Origin: Synechocystis sp. PCC 7509
GTDB lineage: Bacteria > Cyanobacteriota > Cyanobacteriia > Cyanobacteriales > Chroococcidiopsidaceae
Length of the DNA stretch: 64,000 bases
Direction of reading: 5' to 3'
Assembly: GCF_000332075.2 (NCBI RefSeq)
Contig: NZ_ALVU02000001.1
Span: 744,001-808,000, forward strand
Shown here: positions 34,674 to 44,269 of the stretch, piece after piece
How positions within the stretch are numbered: position 1 is the stretch's first letter
Layout of the letters: every line of letters starts with the position of its first letter
Program-made: the position numbers and the translations under genes
Notes under the pieces: model-generated
The model's input: the letters and a program-made list of their open reading frames with translations, nothing else
Databases searched by the model: none
What the model was told of the DNA's origin: nothing

Positions 34674-37283
34674 CTATTTAATAACTCTTTGGGGTTGATG
34701 GCGTAACTTTAATAGTTCAAACCAAATTAAGCTAATCGCCGCCCCTACCAAACAAATAACAAGGTCGATTGAATGTAGAAAAGAGAAACTAAACAACTGG
34801 CGCAAGAACGGAATATAAAGTACAAGGATGAGAAAAAACAGTCCTCCCCCAAGCACCCACCAAAGGGCAGGATTTGGAGATTTCAGTATTTTCAGACTCA
34901 GGCGTGAGGTCGAACCTTCACTCAAAATCAGTCCTAAATTAGCCAAAATCAACGTCGTAAACGTTAAAGCACGAGCATCGAATTCGCTTTGCTGGCGATA
35001 GATGGCGATCGCAAAGATTGTTAGGATAATTACTAAAATTCCGCCTCCTTGCAGTATCGCCAAGCCCAAAGTCTTCTTACCAAATAAAGGTTCTTGGGAA
35101 TTTCGGGGAGGGCGCTTCATTACGTTTGCTTCAGCAGGTTCAGCTTCTAAAACAATTGAGCAAGCTGGATCGATAATCAAATGTAGAAAGGCAACGTGAA
35201 TGGGAAGCAATACTAACGGCAACTTAAATAACACTGAAATCAAAGACATCCCCGCGATCGGAATATGAATAGCAATTAGATAGGACATTGCCTTGCGGAG
35301 ATTATCAAAAATTCGCCGCCCTAATTTCACTGCTTGGACGATTGATGAAAAATCATCATCTAATAACACCAACGCCGCAGATTCACGGGCAACATCTGTT
35401 CCTCGTTGCCCCATCGCAATCCCAATTTGGGCGGCTTTGAGGGCAGGGGCATCATTTACGCCATCTCCCGTCATGGCGACGACTTCGCCCTTGGCTTTCA
35501 AGGCGTTGACTATCCGCAACTTTTGTTCGGGAACTGCTCTTGCAAAGATATTTGTACTTTGAATGCGCTGTTGGAGTTCAGTATCACCCATTTGATCCAA
35601 TTCCGCCCCGGTTAGAATGGCTCCCATTTGCAACAATCCCACCTGACGGGCAATACTTTGAGCAGTTTCTGGATAATCACCCGTAATCATCACAACTCGA
35701 ATGCCTGCTGTATAACATTCTTGAATCGCCGCCGCTACCGTTGGACGCACTGGATCGGACAGCCCCACTAATCCGATAAATTCAAAAGGAAAGTCATGTT
35801 GTTTATCGGGTAAATGCTCAGGATTAAGCGACGGATGGGGCGGTAAAAATGGCGGTGGCGCATCAATAAGAGACGCTTTGGCAACGCCTAATACCCGCAA
35901 TCCTTGACTTGCCATTTCACTAACTTGTGCTGTGAGAATTTGCTGCTGTTGGGGGGTGAAATGACACAGATCCGCGATCGCTTCTGGTGCGCCTTTGGCA
36001 GCAATTTCATACTGCTGGCGATCGCTTGATTCCCAAACGTGAGACATTGCCAATAGATTTGGTGAGAGCGGATACTCTCGCAACAGTTTCCAATCGTTGT
36101 GCAGATGTTCGGTATCTGCTAGATAGCGACTTCCTAATTGCTTAAAAGCCTTCTCCATTGGATCGAAGGGATCTCTTTGGCTTGCCAGAATGCAGAATTC
36201 GATTAATTGATGAACGGCTTCGGGTAGTGGCTTTTGTGGATGCAGCCCCAAATTATAAGGCTGAGTTTTTTCTGGTTTATGAGGCAATAGTTGCTGCACA
36301 GCCATCTGATTGAGGGTCAGAGTTCCGGTTTTATCGACACAGAGAACCGTTGCAGAACCCAAAGTTTCCACAGCGATCGCACGACGAGCCAAGACATGGT
36401 TTCGAGAAATGCGCCAAGCTCCCAACGCTAAGAAAAGCGTCACAACGACCGGAAACTCATTCGGTAAAATTGCCATTGCTAAGGTAATGCCTGCGAGGAC
36501 TCCTTTGAGCCAATCGCCTGTAGTGAATCCATAAATCACCACAATCGCCACACATAACAATAAAGCGATGCCAAATAAACGGCTCACCAACCGAGTCATT
36601 TCTTGCTGTAAGGGAGTTGATTCGGGCAACACTTTTTGTAAAGCCTTGCCAATCTTTCCCATCTCCGTCTGAGCGCCGACTGATTGAACTTGAGCAATTC
36701 CTTGTCCCTGAATTACCAATGTCCCAGAATAGACAAACGGCAACTCGTCACCCCCTGGGTGCGCCATCTCCACCTTGCCTTTGGCGGCAACTTTACGAAC
36801 GGGCAGAGATTCCCCCGTCAATAATGATTCATCGGTGGAAAGATTGGTACAAGACAACACGATCGCATCTGCGGGTATGCGATCGCCTTCTGCCAGCACT
36901 AAAATATCTTCTCTAACAACTTCTCGCCCAGCAATTCGTTTTCGCTCTCCCCCCCGAACCACCAAAGCACGGGGACTCGAAAGATCGCGCAAGGCTTCTA
37001 GGGCGTGTTCGGTTTTGCCTTCTTGGTAAAGGCTAATCCCCATCAGAAAAAAGACAAAACCTAGCAAAATCAAAGCTTCCTGCAAGTCGCCTAAAATCCA
37101 ATAGATGATGCCACCCCCGACCAGCAAGAGAAAGATCGGATCTTGAACCATATCCCAAGCGATCGACCAGAGACTCTGAGATTGAGTTGAGGGAAGCTCG
37201 TTGTAGCCTTCTTGTTTGAGTTGAGAAGCCGCGTCTTGCTCAGATAAGCCAGTCACGGTATTGAGATCGACTAGAGAAACCAT
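34674..37283 (-). CDS. cation-translocating P-type ATPase, P2-like with unusual ion-site motifs
   Basis: 869 aa. Phosphorylation site LCVDKTGTLT, actuator LLTGESLPV, hinge MTGDGVNDAPAL and an N-terminal cation-ATPase domain are intact. In TM4 the P2 Ca2+-pump motif PEGLP reads P-N-E-F-P, and the TM6 region reads HLIIDPACSIVLEAEP, so the transported ion may not be Ca2+. It forms part of the block with PspC, CbpM and CbpA. Related to CtpF/PacL-type pumps by overall plan. Confidence 0.88.
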   Translation of the reverse strand: MVSLVDLNTVTGLSEQDAASQLKQEGYNELPSTQSQSLWSIAWDMVQDPIFLLLVGGGIIYWILGDLQEALILLGFVFFLMGISLYQEGKTEHALEALRDLSSPRALVVRGGERKRIAGREVVREDILVLAEGDRIPADAIVLSCTNLSTDESLLTGESLPVRKVAAKGKVEMAHPGGDELPFVYSGTLVIQGQGIAQVQSVGAQTEMGKIGKALQKVLPESTPLQQEMTRLVSRLFGIALLLCVAIVVIYGFTTGDWLKGVLAGITLAMAILPNEFPVVVTLFLALGAWRISRNHVLARRAIAVETLGSATVLCVDKTGTLTLNQMAVQQLLPHKPEKTQPYNLGLHPQKPLPEAVHQLIEFCILASQRDPFDPMEKAFKQLGSRYLADTEHLHNDWKLLREYPLSPNLLAMSHVWESSDRQQYEIAAKGAPEAIADLCHFTPQQQQILTAQVSEMASQGLRVLGVAKASLIDAPPPFLPPHPSLNPEHLPDKQHDFPFEFIGLVGLSDPVRPTVAAAIQECYTAGIRVVMITGDYPETAQSIARQVGLLQMGAILTGAELDQMGDTELQQRIQSTNIFARAVPEQKLRIVNALKAKGEVVAMTGDGVNDAPALKAAQIGIAMGQRGTDVARESAALVLLDDDFSSIVQAVKLGRRIFDNLRKAMSYLIAIHIPIAGMSLISVLFKLPLVLLPIHVAFLHLIIDPACSIVLEAEPAEANVMKRPPRNSQEPLFGKKTLGLAILQGGGILVIILTIFAIAIYRQQSEFDARALTFTTLILANLGLILSEGSTSRLSLKILKSPNPALWWVLGGGLFFLILVLYIPFLRQLFSFSFLHSIDLVICLVGAAISLIWFELLKLRHQPQRVIK

Positions 37284-37402
37284 AATCTCGCTTTTTCCTA
37301 TGAAACATCAAAAGCAGGTCAATCTGACTAGATACAAATGCCAAAATTAGCGGCATTAATTCTGACTTTTTGGAAAATAATTGGTCTATTCCAGGAGCGA
37401 CA

Positions 37403-37705
37403 TTAAGATGGATGAGATTGATAAACTTTAAGCTGTGCGCGTAATTGAGCAATTTCCTGAGCCATATCTAGCACCATTGCGGCTCCGACTAAGTTCAACC
37501 CCAAGTCTTGACGCAACCTCCCAATCTGAGCAATTCGCGCAATCTCGCGGGAACGGAGCATAGAGCCGAAAGCTTCAATTACGCCTAATTCAACATAAAT
37601 TTCCACAACCGTAGTTGAAGTTTCAGCAATAGATGCGGCATATTCAAAGGTATACAGTTGCTCGCCTTCCGGTGAAACCACAATTTTTGACAGGCTGAAG
37701 CTCAT
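37403..37705 (-). CDS. cbpM: chaperone modulator CbpM-like (MerR-type) protein
   Basis: 100 aa. The pattern of CbpM is visible: TFEYAASIAETSTTVVEIYV then ELGVIEAFG and LRSREIARIAQIGRLRQDLG followed by a Leu-rich helix with AQLRAQLK. CbpM binds the J domain of CbpA and inhibits it. Its start overlaps the stop of the J-domain gene by 4 nt, which fits an operon pair. Confidence 0.88.
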   Translation of the reverse strand: MSFSLSKIVVSPEGEQLYTFEYAASIAETSTTVVEIYVELGVIEAFGSMLRSREIARIAQIGRLRQDLGLNLVGAAMVLDMAQEIAQLRAQLKVYQSHPS

Positions 37706-38655
37706 AATTTGATCTCCTCCAACTGGGCGCGTGGGTTAAAGTTAGTATTTGCCTTAATTTTTTCGTAACATTCTTGCTCGATTGGGCTTAGGTCTTGCGG
37801 CGTAACAATCTGAAGCTTGGCGAACAAGTCTCCTCGTCCCCCTTTTTGCAATGTCCAGCCTTTGCCGCGCAATCTAAGCGATCGCCCTGACCGTAAGCCT
37901 TTAGGAACTTTCATCGTCACACTGCCATCAGGGGTCGGCACTTTAATTTCAGCCCCTAAAACCGCTTCATCGGGGCGAATTGGCACGTCACAAACAAGGT
38001 TGTCGCCCTCAAATCGAAAGAATGGATGAGGCAATACTTCAATCGTGAGATATAAATCGCCGCGCTGTGGAGAGAAAGGACTCGGACGACCTTTACCTTT
38101 GATCCGAATTCGACTGCCTGGTTTTGCGCCTGCGGGAATGCGGACGTTGATTGTTTCGTCATCAAGCAGCAAACGTTTCTGGACACCATGAAACGCTTCA
38201 GAAAATGTGAGAGCGATCGCAGCTTCGGTATCTGGTGCGGGAGCTTGGGAACGAAAACCGTTACTAAAATCATCAGTAGGACTACGACTGGACTGGGTTC
38301 TACGTCCCGATCGACCTAGCAAATCGTTGATAAAGGAATCAAAGTTGTCGTACTGATTAAAGTCGCCCGTCGCCGCATTATTATTTGCACTGGGTGGCGG
38401 TGCTTCACCATAACCTGGCTGGTTCCAGTGCTGACCAAAGCGATCGTACTTTTGCCGTTTCTCTGGATCGGAAAGTACCTGATTTACTTCATTAAGGTCT
38501 TTAAACTTTGCCTCTGCATCTTTGTCCCCAGGATTGAGGTCAGGATGGCACTTACGGGCAAGCTTTCGATAAGCTTGTTTGATTTCTTCAAAAGTTGCAG
38601 TTTTGTTTACTCCCAGGGTGGCGTAGTAGTCCTTAAAATCTGTTGCAGTTGCCAT
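37702..38655 (-). CDS. cbpA: J-domain co-chaperone, CbpA-like
   Basis: 317 aa. The J domain (about 8-75) has KLARKCHPDLNPGDKDA with the HPD triad. A Gly/Ser/Asn-rich linker and a DnaJ C-terminal domain (about 140-305) follow, with no cysteine zinc-finger. It stimulates DnaK ATPase under stress. It is translationally coupled to cbpM. HIP1 sites occur within it, so it is long resident or ameliorated. Confidence 0.92.
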   Translation of the reverse strand: MATATDFKDYYATLGVNKTATFEEIKQAYRKLARKCHPDLNPGDKDAEAKFKDLNEVNQVLSDPEKRQKYDRFGQHWNQPGYGEAPPPSANNNAATGDFNQYDNFDSFINDLLGRSGRRTQSSRSPTDDFSNGFRSQAPAPDTEAAIALTFSEAFHGVQKRLLLDDETINVRIPAGAKPGSRIRIKGKGRPSPFSPQRGDLYLTIEVLPHPFFRFEGDNLVCDVPIRPDEAVLGAEIKVPTPDGSVTMKVPKGLRSGRSLRLRGKGWTLQKGGRGDLFAKLQIVTPQDLSPIEQECYEKIKANTNFNPRAQLEEIKL

Positions 38656-38834
38656 TACTAACCTCTCGGTTCTCCGGCGGTGGGTTGTTCAGTTATAAAT
38701 AAGTTTCTTTCGCTGTTTAGTTGTTCAAAATCCCCAAGGCAATGTTGATCCATGTTTCCGGCAATATCAGTTGCGATCGCTTGCTATACCAGAGAAGATT
38801 CGATCTATGTTCCGGCTTCGGTTTGGCTGATTTG

Positions 38835-39839
38835 TCAATTCAACTTCACCACCATCTTGCCAACATTTTTGCCGTCAAAAAGTCCGATGAATGCGTCTAC
38901 CGCTCGATCGATTCCGGTCACTACTGTTTCCTGGTTTTTCAATTTGCCAGCTTGGAAATAGCCGCCTACTTCTTGCTCAAATTCACTTTGACGATCTAAC
39001 CAATCACTAACGATTAGCCCTTTCATCGTCAACCGTTTAGCAATCATGTTAAATAGATTGGTAGGGCCAGGCTGCGGTTTTTCATCGTTGTAACCAGAAA
39101 TGCTGCCACAAGCAACGATTCGACCATGCACGCGCAATGCCGAGAGCGCTGCTTCGAGGGTTTCGCCACCGACATTATCAAAATAAACATCAATCCCGTC
39201 TGGTGCTGCAAGGTTCAGTTGTTCGAGAATAGGGTCGGTTTTGTAATTGAAAGCAACATCAAATCCGCATTCTTCCCGCAGCATTCTAACTTTCTCCAGT
39301 GACCCGGCTGAACCAATGACACGACACCCACGCAATTTTGCCAGTTGTCCCGCCACATTTCCCACCGCTCCGGCGGCTCCTGAAATAAAAATTATATCCC
39401 CGGCTTTGACTTCTACCAAATTTAACCCAACCCAAGCGGTCATACCTGTAATACCGAGGACACCGAGGTAAACAGAAAGCGGTTGAACCTCACGGTTGAC
39501 CAGATGCAACTCTTGCGGTGAAGCAATAAAGTATTCCCGCCAGCCAAAATTGGAAGTAACGACATCGCCTGGCTTGAATTCTTTAGCGTGCGACTCGATA
39601 ACTTCACCTACTGCACCACCGTCAAGCGGTTTACCTAACTTAAATGGTGGAACATAGGATTTTCTGTCGTTCATACGACCGCGCATATATGGATCGACTG
39701 AAATATAGAGATTGCGAACAAGTACCTGTTGCTCTTGAAGCGGCTCTAGTTCAGTCTGCACCAAGGCAAAATTGTCGGCGGTTGGAATCCCGTTAGGGCG
39801 GGAAACTAACTGAATCTCTCGGCTGATTATATTAGTCAT
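38835..39839 (-). CDS. NADP-dependent MDR oxidoreductase (CurA/prostaglandin-reductase type)
   Basis: About 334 aa from ATG 39839, preceded by AGGAG; an in-frame start at 39875 overlaps the oleate hydratase stop but lacks a better site. Motifs: YISVDPYMRGRMND, the cofactor loop ISGAAGAVGNVAGQLAKL and YFDNVGGETLEAAL. This zinc-free family reduces the C=C bond of alpha,beta-unsaturated carbonyls with NADPH. Being next to oleate hydratase suggests a lipid-derived substrate. Confidence 0.9.
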   Translation of the reverse strand: MTNIISREIQLVSRPNGIPTADNFALVQTELEPLQEQQVLVRNLYISVDPYMRGRMNDRKSYVPPFKLGKPLDGGAVGEVIESHAKEFKPGDVVTSNFGWREYFIASPQELHLVNREVQPLSVYLGVLGITGMTAWVGLNLVEVKAGDIIFISGAAGAVGNVAGQLAKLRGCRVIGSAGSLEKVRMLREECGFDVAFNYKTDPILEQLNLAAPDGIDVYFDNVGGETLEAALSALRVHGRIVACGSISGYNDEKPQPGPTNLFNMIAKRLTMKGLIVSDWLDRQSEFEQEVGGYFQAGKLKNQETVVTGIDRAVDAFIGLFDGKNVGKMVVKLN

Positions 39840-39871
39840 AATTTTCTCCTGATTATTTATCTGGGCAACAC

Positions 39872-41443
39872 TCATTTAAACGCCTTAATTAAAGCTTCAA
39901 ACTGTACTCGTAGTGACTTGTCATGAGATGAAATAGGTGGAATCTGGCGCTCGATACCTAAAAATTCGTAAACCGCCATTTGAGCCGCTCGTACTGAATA
40001 CTCAACCGTAAAAACGACATCATCAGGAATTTCGACAAACTGGCTAATGAAAGCGAGGTTTTTTGAGCTATGCGGGATCGGTAACGGTCGATCTGTGCGT
40101 AGACGAGGCATAAACATACTTGTGATGTAGGGCATTCTGCAAGGAATGCAGTTTGCTGATTCCATGATATCTAGCTCAAATCTCAGATGACCGCAGAGTT
40201 CTTTGAGAATTTCTGCACCGTTGCACTCACTCATCGGTTTAGGAACAAAATTCCCCACGCGATCGGGGAAAAGGGCATAGCCCCAAAAGACCTGTACATC
40301 AGCAGGCTGATTTATAAAATGGGGTTGATAGGCAAGCACAATCGACATCAGCCAGTTTGAGTCTTTAAACGTGATGAGTCCGCCAGTCCCCGCTTGATTG
40401 CCGCTAAATTCGGCGATTTTATCAAAAAATGCGGGGTTTTTTAGCGTGACGGTGAAAGACTCCCAGAGAGATTGAGCAATACTACTGTTGAAAGCCGCAG
40501 GATTCCCAAAATCTCGGTTTTCCGCCGCCAGTTTTTCCCATAGAGTCCAACTATCACAGTCCGGTTTTGTTAGCTGCTTAGGCGCACTTGTCATTGACCC
40601 CAAACTGGAGGCATCAGTCATCGATCCGTTTTGCAGAAAAACTAGGTCGCCGTCTTTAACCGCGATCGCTTTACTTTCACCCTTCTGCTGATAGTGAATA
40701 CCTGTTACTACCAACTTACCTTCTTCAGTGGTGCGCTCTAGGTCTGTCACTTTAGAATCTAAAATGACATTGACACCTTGGGAGGTGAGCCAACTCTGCA
40801 ATGGACGAACCAATGAATCGTACTGATTGTAGATGGTGCGCTTAACACCTCCAAGGGTTTCAATCCGAGTAAATTCAAGCATGAAGCGATGCAAATAACG
40901 CTTGAATTCAATGGCACTGTGCCAGGGCTGGAAAGCGAAGGTAGTAACCCACATATACCAGAATTCAGTTTCAAAGAAGTCTGGAGAAAGCCAATCGGTT
41001 ATACAACTTGCACCTAACTTGTCTTCATCAGCGAGACTAAGCTCCAACAATTCCTTGCGATTTTGCATAGAAAAGCCCATCGAACTCACGGGAACTTTCG
41101 CCCGGCGGTGGTCAACGAGCCGCGCCATAGAATTTGACTTGTGCTGCTCATTGAAATCTATGGTTTCGTCAAATACCGTTTTACCGGGCGAACTCATCGA
41201 GGGTATTGACTTGTAGAGATCCCAAGTGCATTCGTAATTGTCGGTCGTCAACATCCGTCCCCCTCGCAACGAATAACCGTCTACAGGGTTTCCGGCTCTA
41301 TCCAGACTCCCGCCCAAGATGGGCTTTGCTTCTAGGATAAAAATATTTTGACCGGGGAGTCCACCGTCACGAATCATGAAAGCTGCGGCGGCTAAAGAGC
41401 CAATACCACCACCCAACAGATAGGCATTAGATTTCTTAACCAT
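39872..41443 (-). CDS. ohyA: oleate hydratase (myosin-cross-reactive-antigen family)
   Basis: 523 aa. N-terminal FAD-binding AYLLGGGIGSLAAAAFMIRD and the active-site glycine-rich region RGGRMLTTDNYECTWDLYKS are family hallmarks; MEFTRIETLGGVKRT-like and PFITSMFMPR-like stretches follow. The enzyme adds water to the cis-9 double bond of unsaturated fatty acids, detoxifying or modifying membrane lipids. It is followed by an MDR reductase and preceded by PPOX-like and alternative oxidase genes, all on one strand. Rare in cyanobacteria as far as I know, so possibly acquired. Confidence 0.93.
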   Translation of the reverse strand: MVKKSNAYLLGGGIGSLAAAAFMIRDGGLPGQNIFILEAKPILGGSLDRAGNPVDGYSLRGGRMLTTDNYECTWDLYKSIPSMSSPGKTVFDETIDFNEQHKSNSMARLVDHRRAKVPVSSMGFSMQNRKELLELSLADEDKLGASCITDWLSPDFFETEFWYMWVTTFAFQPWHSAIEFKRYLHRFMLEFTRIETLGGVKRTIYNQYDSLVRPLQSWLTSQGVNVILDSKVTDLERTTEEGKLVVTGIHYQQKGESKAIAVKDGDLVFLQNGSMTDASSLGSMTSAPKQLTKPDCDSWTLWEKLAAENRDFGNPAAFNSSIAQSLWESFTVTLKNPAFFDKIAEFSGNQAGTGGLITFKDSNWLMSIVLAYQPHFINQPADVQVFWGYALFPDRVGNFVPKPMSECNGAEILKELCGHLRFELDIMESANCIPCRMPYITSMFMPRLRTDRPLPIPHSSKNLAFISQFVEIPDDVVFTVEYSVRAAQMAVYEFLGIERQIPPISSHDKSLRVQFEALIKAFK

Positions 41444-41636
41444 GTCAACTAATTCTCCAAAAAAATTGGTTTAATTCTGTCTTATCAAGCGGCATAGTCT
41501 TCAGCTTTATCTGCCTGGTGTTCAAGTTTCTCAACTTTGCGACTGGTTTTCTATTTCTCGACATTCAGCTTCACCTCAGATTATTTCGTCTTAAATTGAG
41601 TTTTTTGGTTGCAGATTTAATACTTTCCTTCGGTTC

Positions 41637-42086
41637 TTACTTACTACTTACGCCATCAGTTGTGCGTCCGCTCCTTTCACTCTCGTGGATGCGGTAGATG
41701 GCGATCGCTTCGGAATGTCCCCATGAATCAACCCAGGTTCGATTGATAGCAGGTGACAGCGTTGGATTGCGTTCTTTGACCAATTGCATAGCGCGATCAA
41801 TGTCTTGCTGCTCCGTGAGACGTTCGGCTTGACCCGAAACAATCACGCTACGCCAATGAGAGGACTCGTGGATTTCTTCAACCTGTAGGCAAACTTCTGG
41901 ATTCGCGTCTATGTCATGAGTCTTCATGCCTTCGGTTGTAAACAGGTAGATGTCCTTTTCTTTGAGATAATAATTCATTGGCATCACATAGGGTTTTCCT
42001 TCATGTATGTAGCCAAGATGACCGTACCCTACTTTTTGCAAGAGGTCTTGTATTTCTTTTGAACTCATTTCATCAATATCTAACAC
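41637..42086 (-). CDS. pyridoxamine 5'-phosphate oxidase-like flavoprotein
   Basis: 149 aa. GYGHLGYIHEGKPYVMPMNY then YLFTTEGMKTHDIDANPEVC and WRSVIVSGQAERL follow the PPOX/split-barrel FMN or F420/heme-binding fold. It probably binds a flavin or heme and acts in stress redox chemistry; a vitamin B6 role is unlikely. It lies 67 bp downstream of the alternative oxidase gene. Confidence 0.85.
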   Translation of the reverse strand: MLDIDEMSSKEIQDLLQKVGYGHLGYIHEGKPYVMPMNYYLKEKDIYLFTTEGMKTHDIDANPEVCLQVEEIHESSHWRSVIVSGQAERLTEQQDIDRAMQLVKERNPTLSPAINRTWVDSWGHSEAIAIYRIHESERSGRTTDGVSSK

Positions 42087-42153
42087 AGTAATTATCCTCT
42101 TTTAAATTCAGTTGCCTTTGCGTCTCAAACCTTTATTCATGTTTGAATTCAGG

Positions 42154-42897
42154 TTACAAAATTTCAACTGGTTGCTTCTCCACTGCTTCTCGCATGATGT
42201 CAGCCGTATGTTCGTTAATTGCAGCTTTAACTGATTCGCTTAGAGGTATTCTGATAGCAGCATGGGGACTTTGAAAGGTTTGTTGGGCATCAGGTTGTTG
42301 GCAAGCAATCATTGTTTTGACGTGTTCTAGTTCATCTTCCCTAATAGCAACAAATACATCGTAGAGATTTTCAATTTTGGGACGACGTTCTTGAGGAACT
42401 CGTGTAGTTTGAAATTCATCAAATAAGTAAAGGTCGCCATCCTGATAGTAATTAATGGCGATTTGCGGTGCTGGCAAAGTTTTAAGTTCATCACCATGCT
42501 CTTTTATGAAAGCATTATAGGTATGGTATGCGTGTTCTTCCACCTGCTGCATAAAATTGTAGGCATGGCGGGGGGAAAGGACATATACAAAAACAACAAT
42601 CCAGTAGTAAACAAAGGCTCCTGTATGAGCAACAAAGCGGTCAATCCAGTATTGATTGCCGCCAAGAGACTCGGCAATAAGTAGATGATGTAATTCGTTC
42701 CAAGATTCGGCAAAGTGGACTTTTATCCAGTCTGCTTTGCGCCACCAACCCATTGTTTCATACAGATGTAGAACGGAGGTGAAAGCGAAGTAAGGGACGC
42801 GAGCGACTGTTTCTAATACATAAAATCGTGGATATATGCGAGTACGATAAAAGGTATTTAGTAGTGCTTCTAAAATGTTGACGAGTAGTCTAATCAT
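42154..42897 (-). CDS. alternative (plastoquinol-type) terminal oxidase
   Basis: 247 aa. The di-iron ligands are in the family pattern: HFAESWNELHHLLIAESLGG (Glu, then Glu-x-x-His), VEEHAYHTYNAF (Glu-x-x-His), and REDELEHVKTM (Glu-x-x-His). Several hydrophobic segments attach it to one membrane leaflet. It oxidises quinol with O2 to water without proton pumping, relieving over-reduction. The nearest relatives by motif are PTOX/IMMUTANS-type enzymes of cyanobacteria and plastids. Confidence 0.92.
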   Translation of the reverse strand: MIRLLVNILEALLNTFYRTRIYPRFYVLETVARVPYFAFTSVLHLYETMGWWRKADWIKVHFAESWNELHHLLIAESLGGNQYWIDRFVAHTGAFVYYWIVVFVYVLSPRHAYNFMQQVEEHAYHTYNAFIKEHGDELKTLPAPQIAINYYQDGDLYLFDEFQTTRVPQERRPKIENLYDVFVAIREDELEHVKTMIACQQPDAQQTFQSPHAAIRIPLSESVKAAINEHTADIMREAVEKQPVEIL

Positions 42898-43391
42898 TTT
42901 GTTATTTTCTTCAAGTTTGTTCTATCAAAACACTGTGATTTTGGAGATTCCTTTTAAAAGAACGTAGTCTATGAGATGCACATTTGACAGATTGTATTGA
43001 GCTAACAATTTATCAAAACTATTTTGTGAAGTAATTTAGTAAGAGGCTGTCGATATTAACTTTCAGGCAACAGACTTTCTGAGTTAGTTTGTAAACGCGA
43101 AGTCTAATTTCTCTAATAAGTTAATAAACTGGAATATTTTGGTAACAGTGACTACAACGCCAGGAAGTTCTTGTTAAGCTGATGTGACGCAGCAAAGTGT
43201 AAGACCAACAAGGACAAGCATTTTCACTCATCATAGGTTGCCAACTATACGAAATTGTATTTTCCCAGTGACTACTTATTTGGATAATAATTCAGCCATG
43301 AACAAGACTTATTTACCAAATTTTGCATTTTTTAACCTGATTTTTGTGAATATTCAAATCAAAGTTGGCTCTAAGCAACAATTAAGGTAAT
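42898..43391. other. gene-free stretch between the alternative oxidase and ComFB genes
   Basis: About 490 bp, AT-rich. It presumably holds the promoter of the alternative oxidase gene. A 68-codon frame at 43184 lacks a ribosome site and shows no protein-like pattern. No hairpin of note. Confidence 0.4.
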
Positions 43392-43760
43392 TTAAAAATG
43401 CAATGAGCTAGAGTGATTGTGAGTAGCACAGTTCACATTCCCCATTTGATTAAGGCGACTACCAATCCATTCCGCATTTTCTCGCAGGAGATGCAGGATA
43501 CCTCCGTGAATTAAATTCTCCATCTGTACCCGCTCCTGTACAGGAGAAGGATGTAGAAATTTAGGTTCTTTAAGTGTTAGCTGCTCACCTTGAACTACAT
43601 AGCGATTGGGAATGTGAGTTAGAACATGGGCAAGTAGCCTTTGCCGCATTTCCGGCAAAGAAAAAGCTATTTGATAAGGAGATTGAGGGTAATCCTCTAA
43701 AACATTTTCAATTTCTGTAATTACAAGGGGCAATGTTAAGTTGATTAATTCGTAAGACAT
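43392..43760 (-). CDS. ComFB-family protein
   Basis: 122 aa. LPLVITEIENVLEDYPQSPY then LPEMRQRLLAHVLTHIPNRY and a C-terminal segment (MENLIHGGILHLLRENAEWI) match the ComFB (late competence) family. Cyanobacterial members bind cyclic dinucleotides and influence cell size or motility. It is the first gene of the minus-strand block. Confidence 0.88.
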   Translation of the reverse strand: MSYELINLTLPLVITEIENVLEDYPQSPYQIAFSLPEMRQRLLAHVLTHIPNRYVVQGEQLTLKEPKFLHPSPVQERVQMENLIHGGILHLLRENAEWIGSRLNQMGNVNCATHNHSSSLHF

Positions 43761-44178
43761 TCTGCACCTTTAAGGGTTGTTATTGTGACGGCGATCGCAA
43801 GTTACTTTAGAAGCTTCAATCAGAATGAAATAGTTTGAACAGGAAACTTGATTGAAGTTCCGCTTTCCTCAATATATGAATCGTGGCAAGAAATTCAATC
43901 TCGTCTAGCAAAGTAAAAAACCAAAATACTACTTGGGGTTTGTTATCAGTTATTTAGGAATTACTGATAAATATTGCTTGTTGACTGTTGCGTGTAAAAG
44001 TAATATTGTTCAGAGTTGTAAAAAATCTGCAAGACTGGGCTTCACCAGTTTTTAGACCTATTGAAACAGGCTAAACTAAATAGCTCTTGATAACGTATTA
44101 TCTTGCCCTGCCATTGTGTAGAGGTTTCGAGAGTAATCTTTATTTATAGTGCGATCGCAAGCTCTTAAATGCAGACTG

Positions 44179-44269
44179 CCTTGTACAATAACAAGGTTTA
44201 ACCTTTTCTGTACGCCAACGTACTTAAACTACTACTTTTCAATATAGCGCTTATGTACGTTATGGTACG
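44179..44269. promoter_or_regulatory. cluster of palindromes upstream of the Crp/Fnr gene
   Basis: Three symmetric sites lie in 91 bp: CCTTGT-ACAATA-ACAAGG (44179-44196), GTACG-CCAA-CGTAC (44210-44223), and GTACG-TTATG-GTACG (44255-44269, a direct repeat that is near-symmetric). They sit in the 660-bp gap before the regulator gene and may be operators or a hairpin in its leader. The rest of the gap (43761-44178 and 44270-44424) shows nothing definite. Confidence 0.35.

Noticed and set aside
43184-43390. 68-codon plus-strand frame before the ComFB gene
   Set aside because: Low-complexity Thr/Asn composition and no ribosome site.
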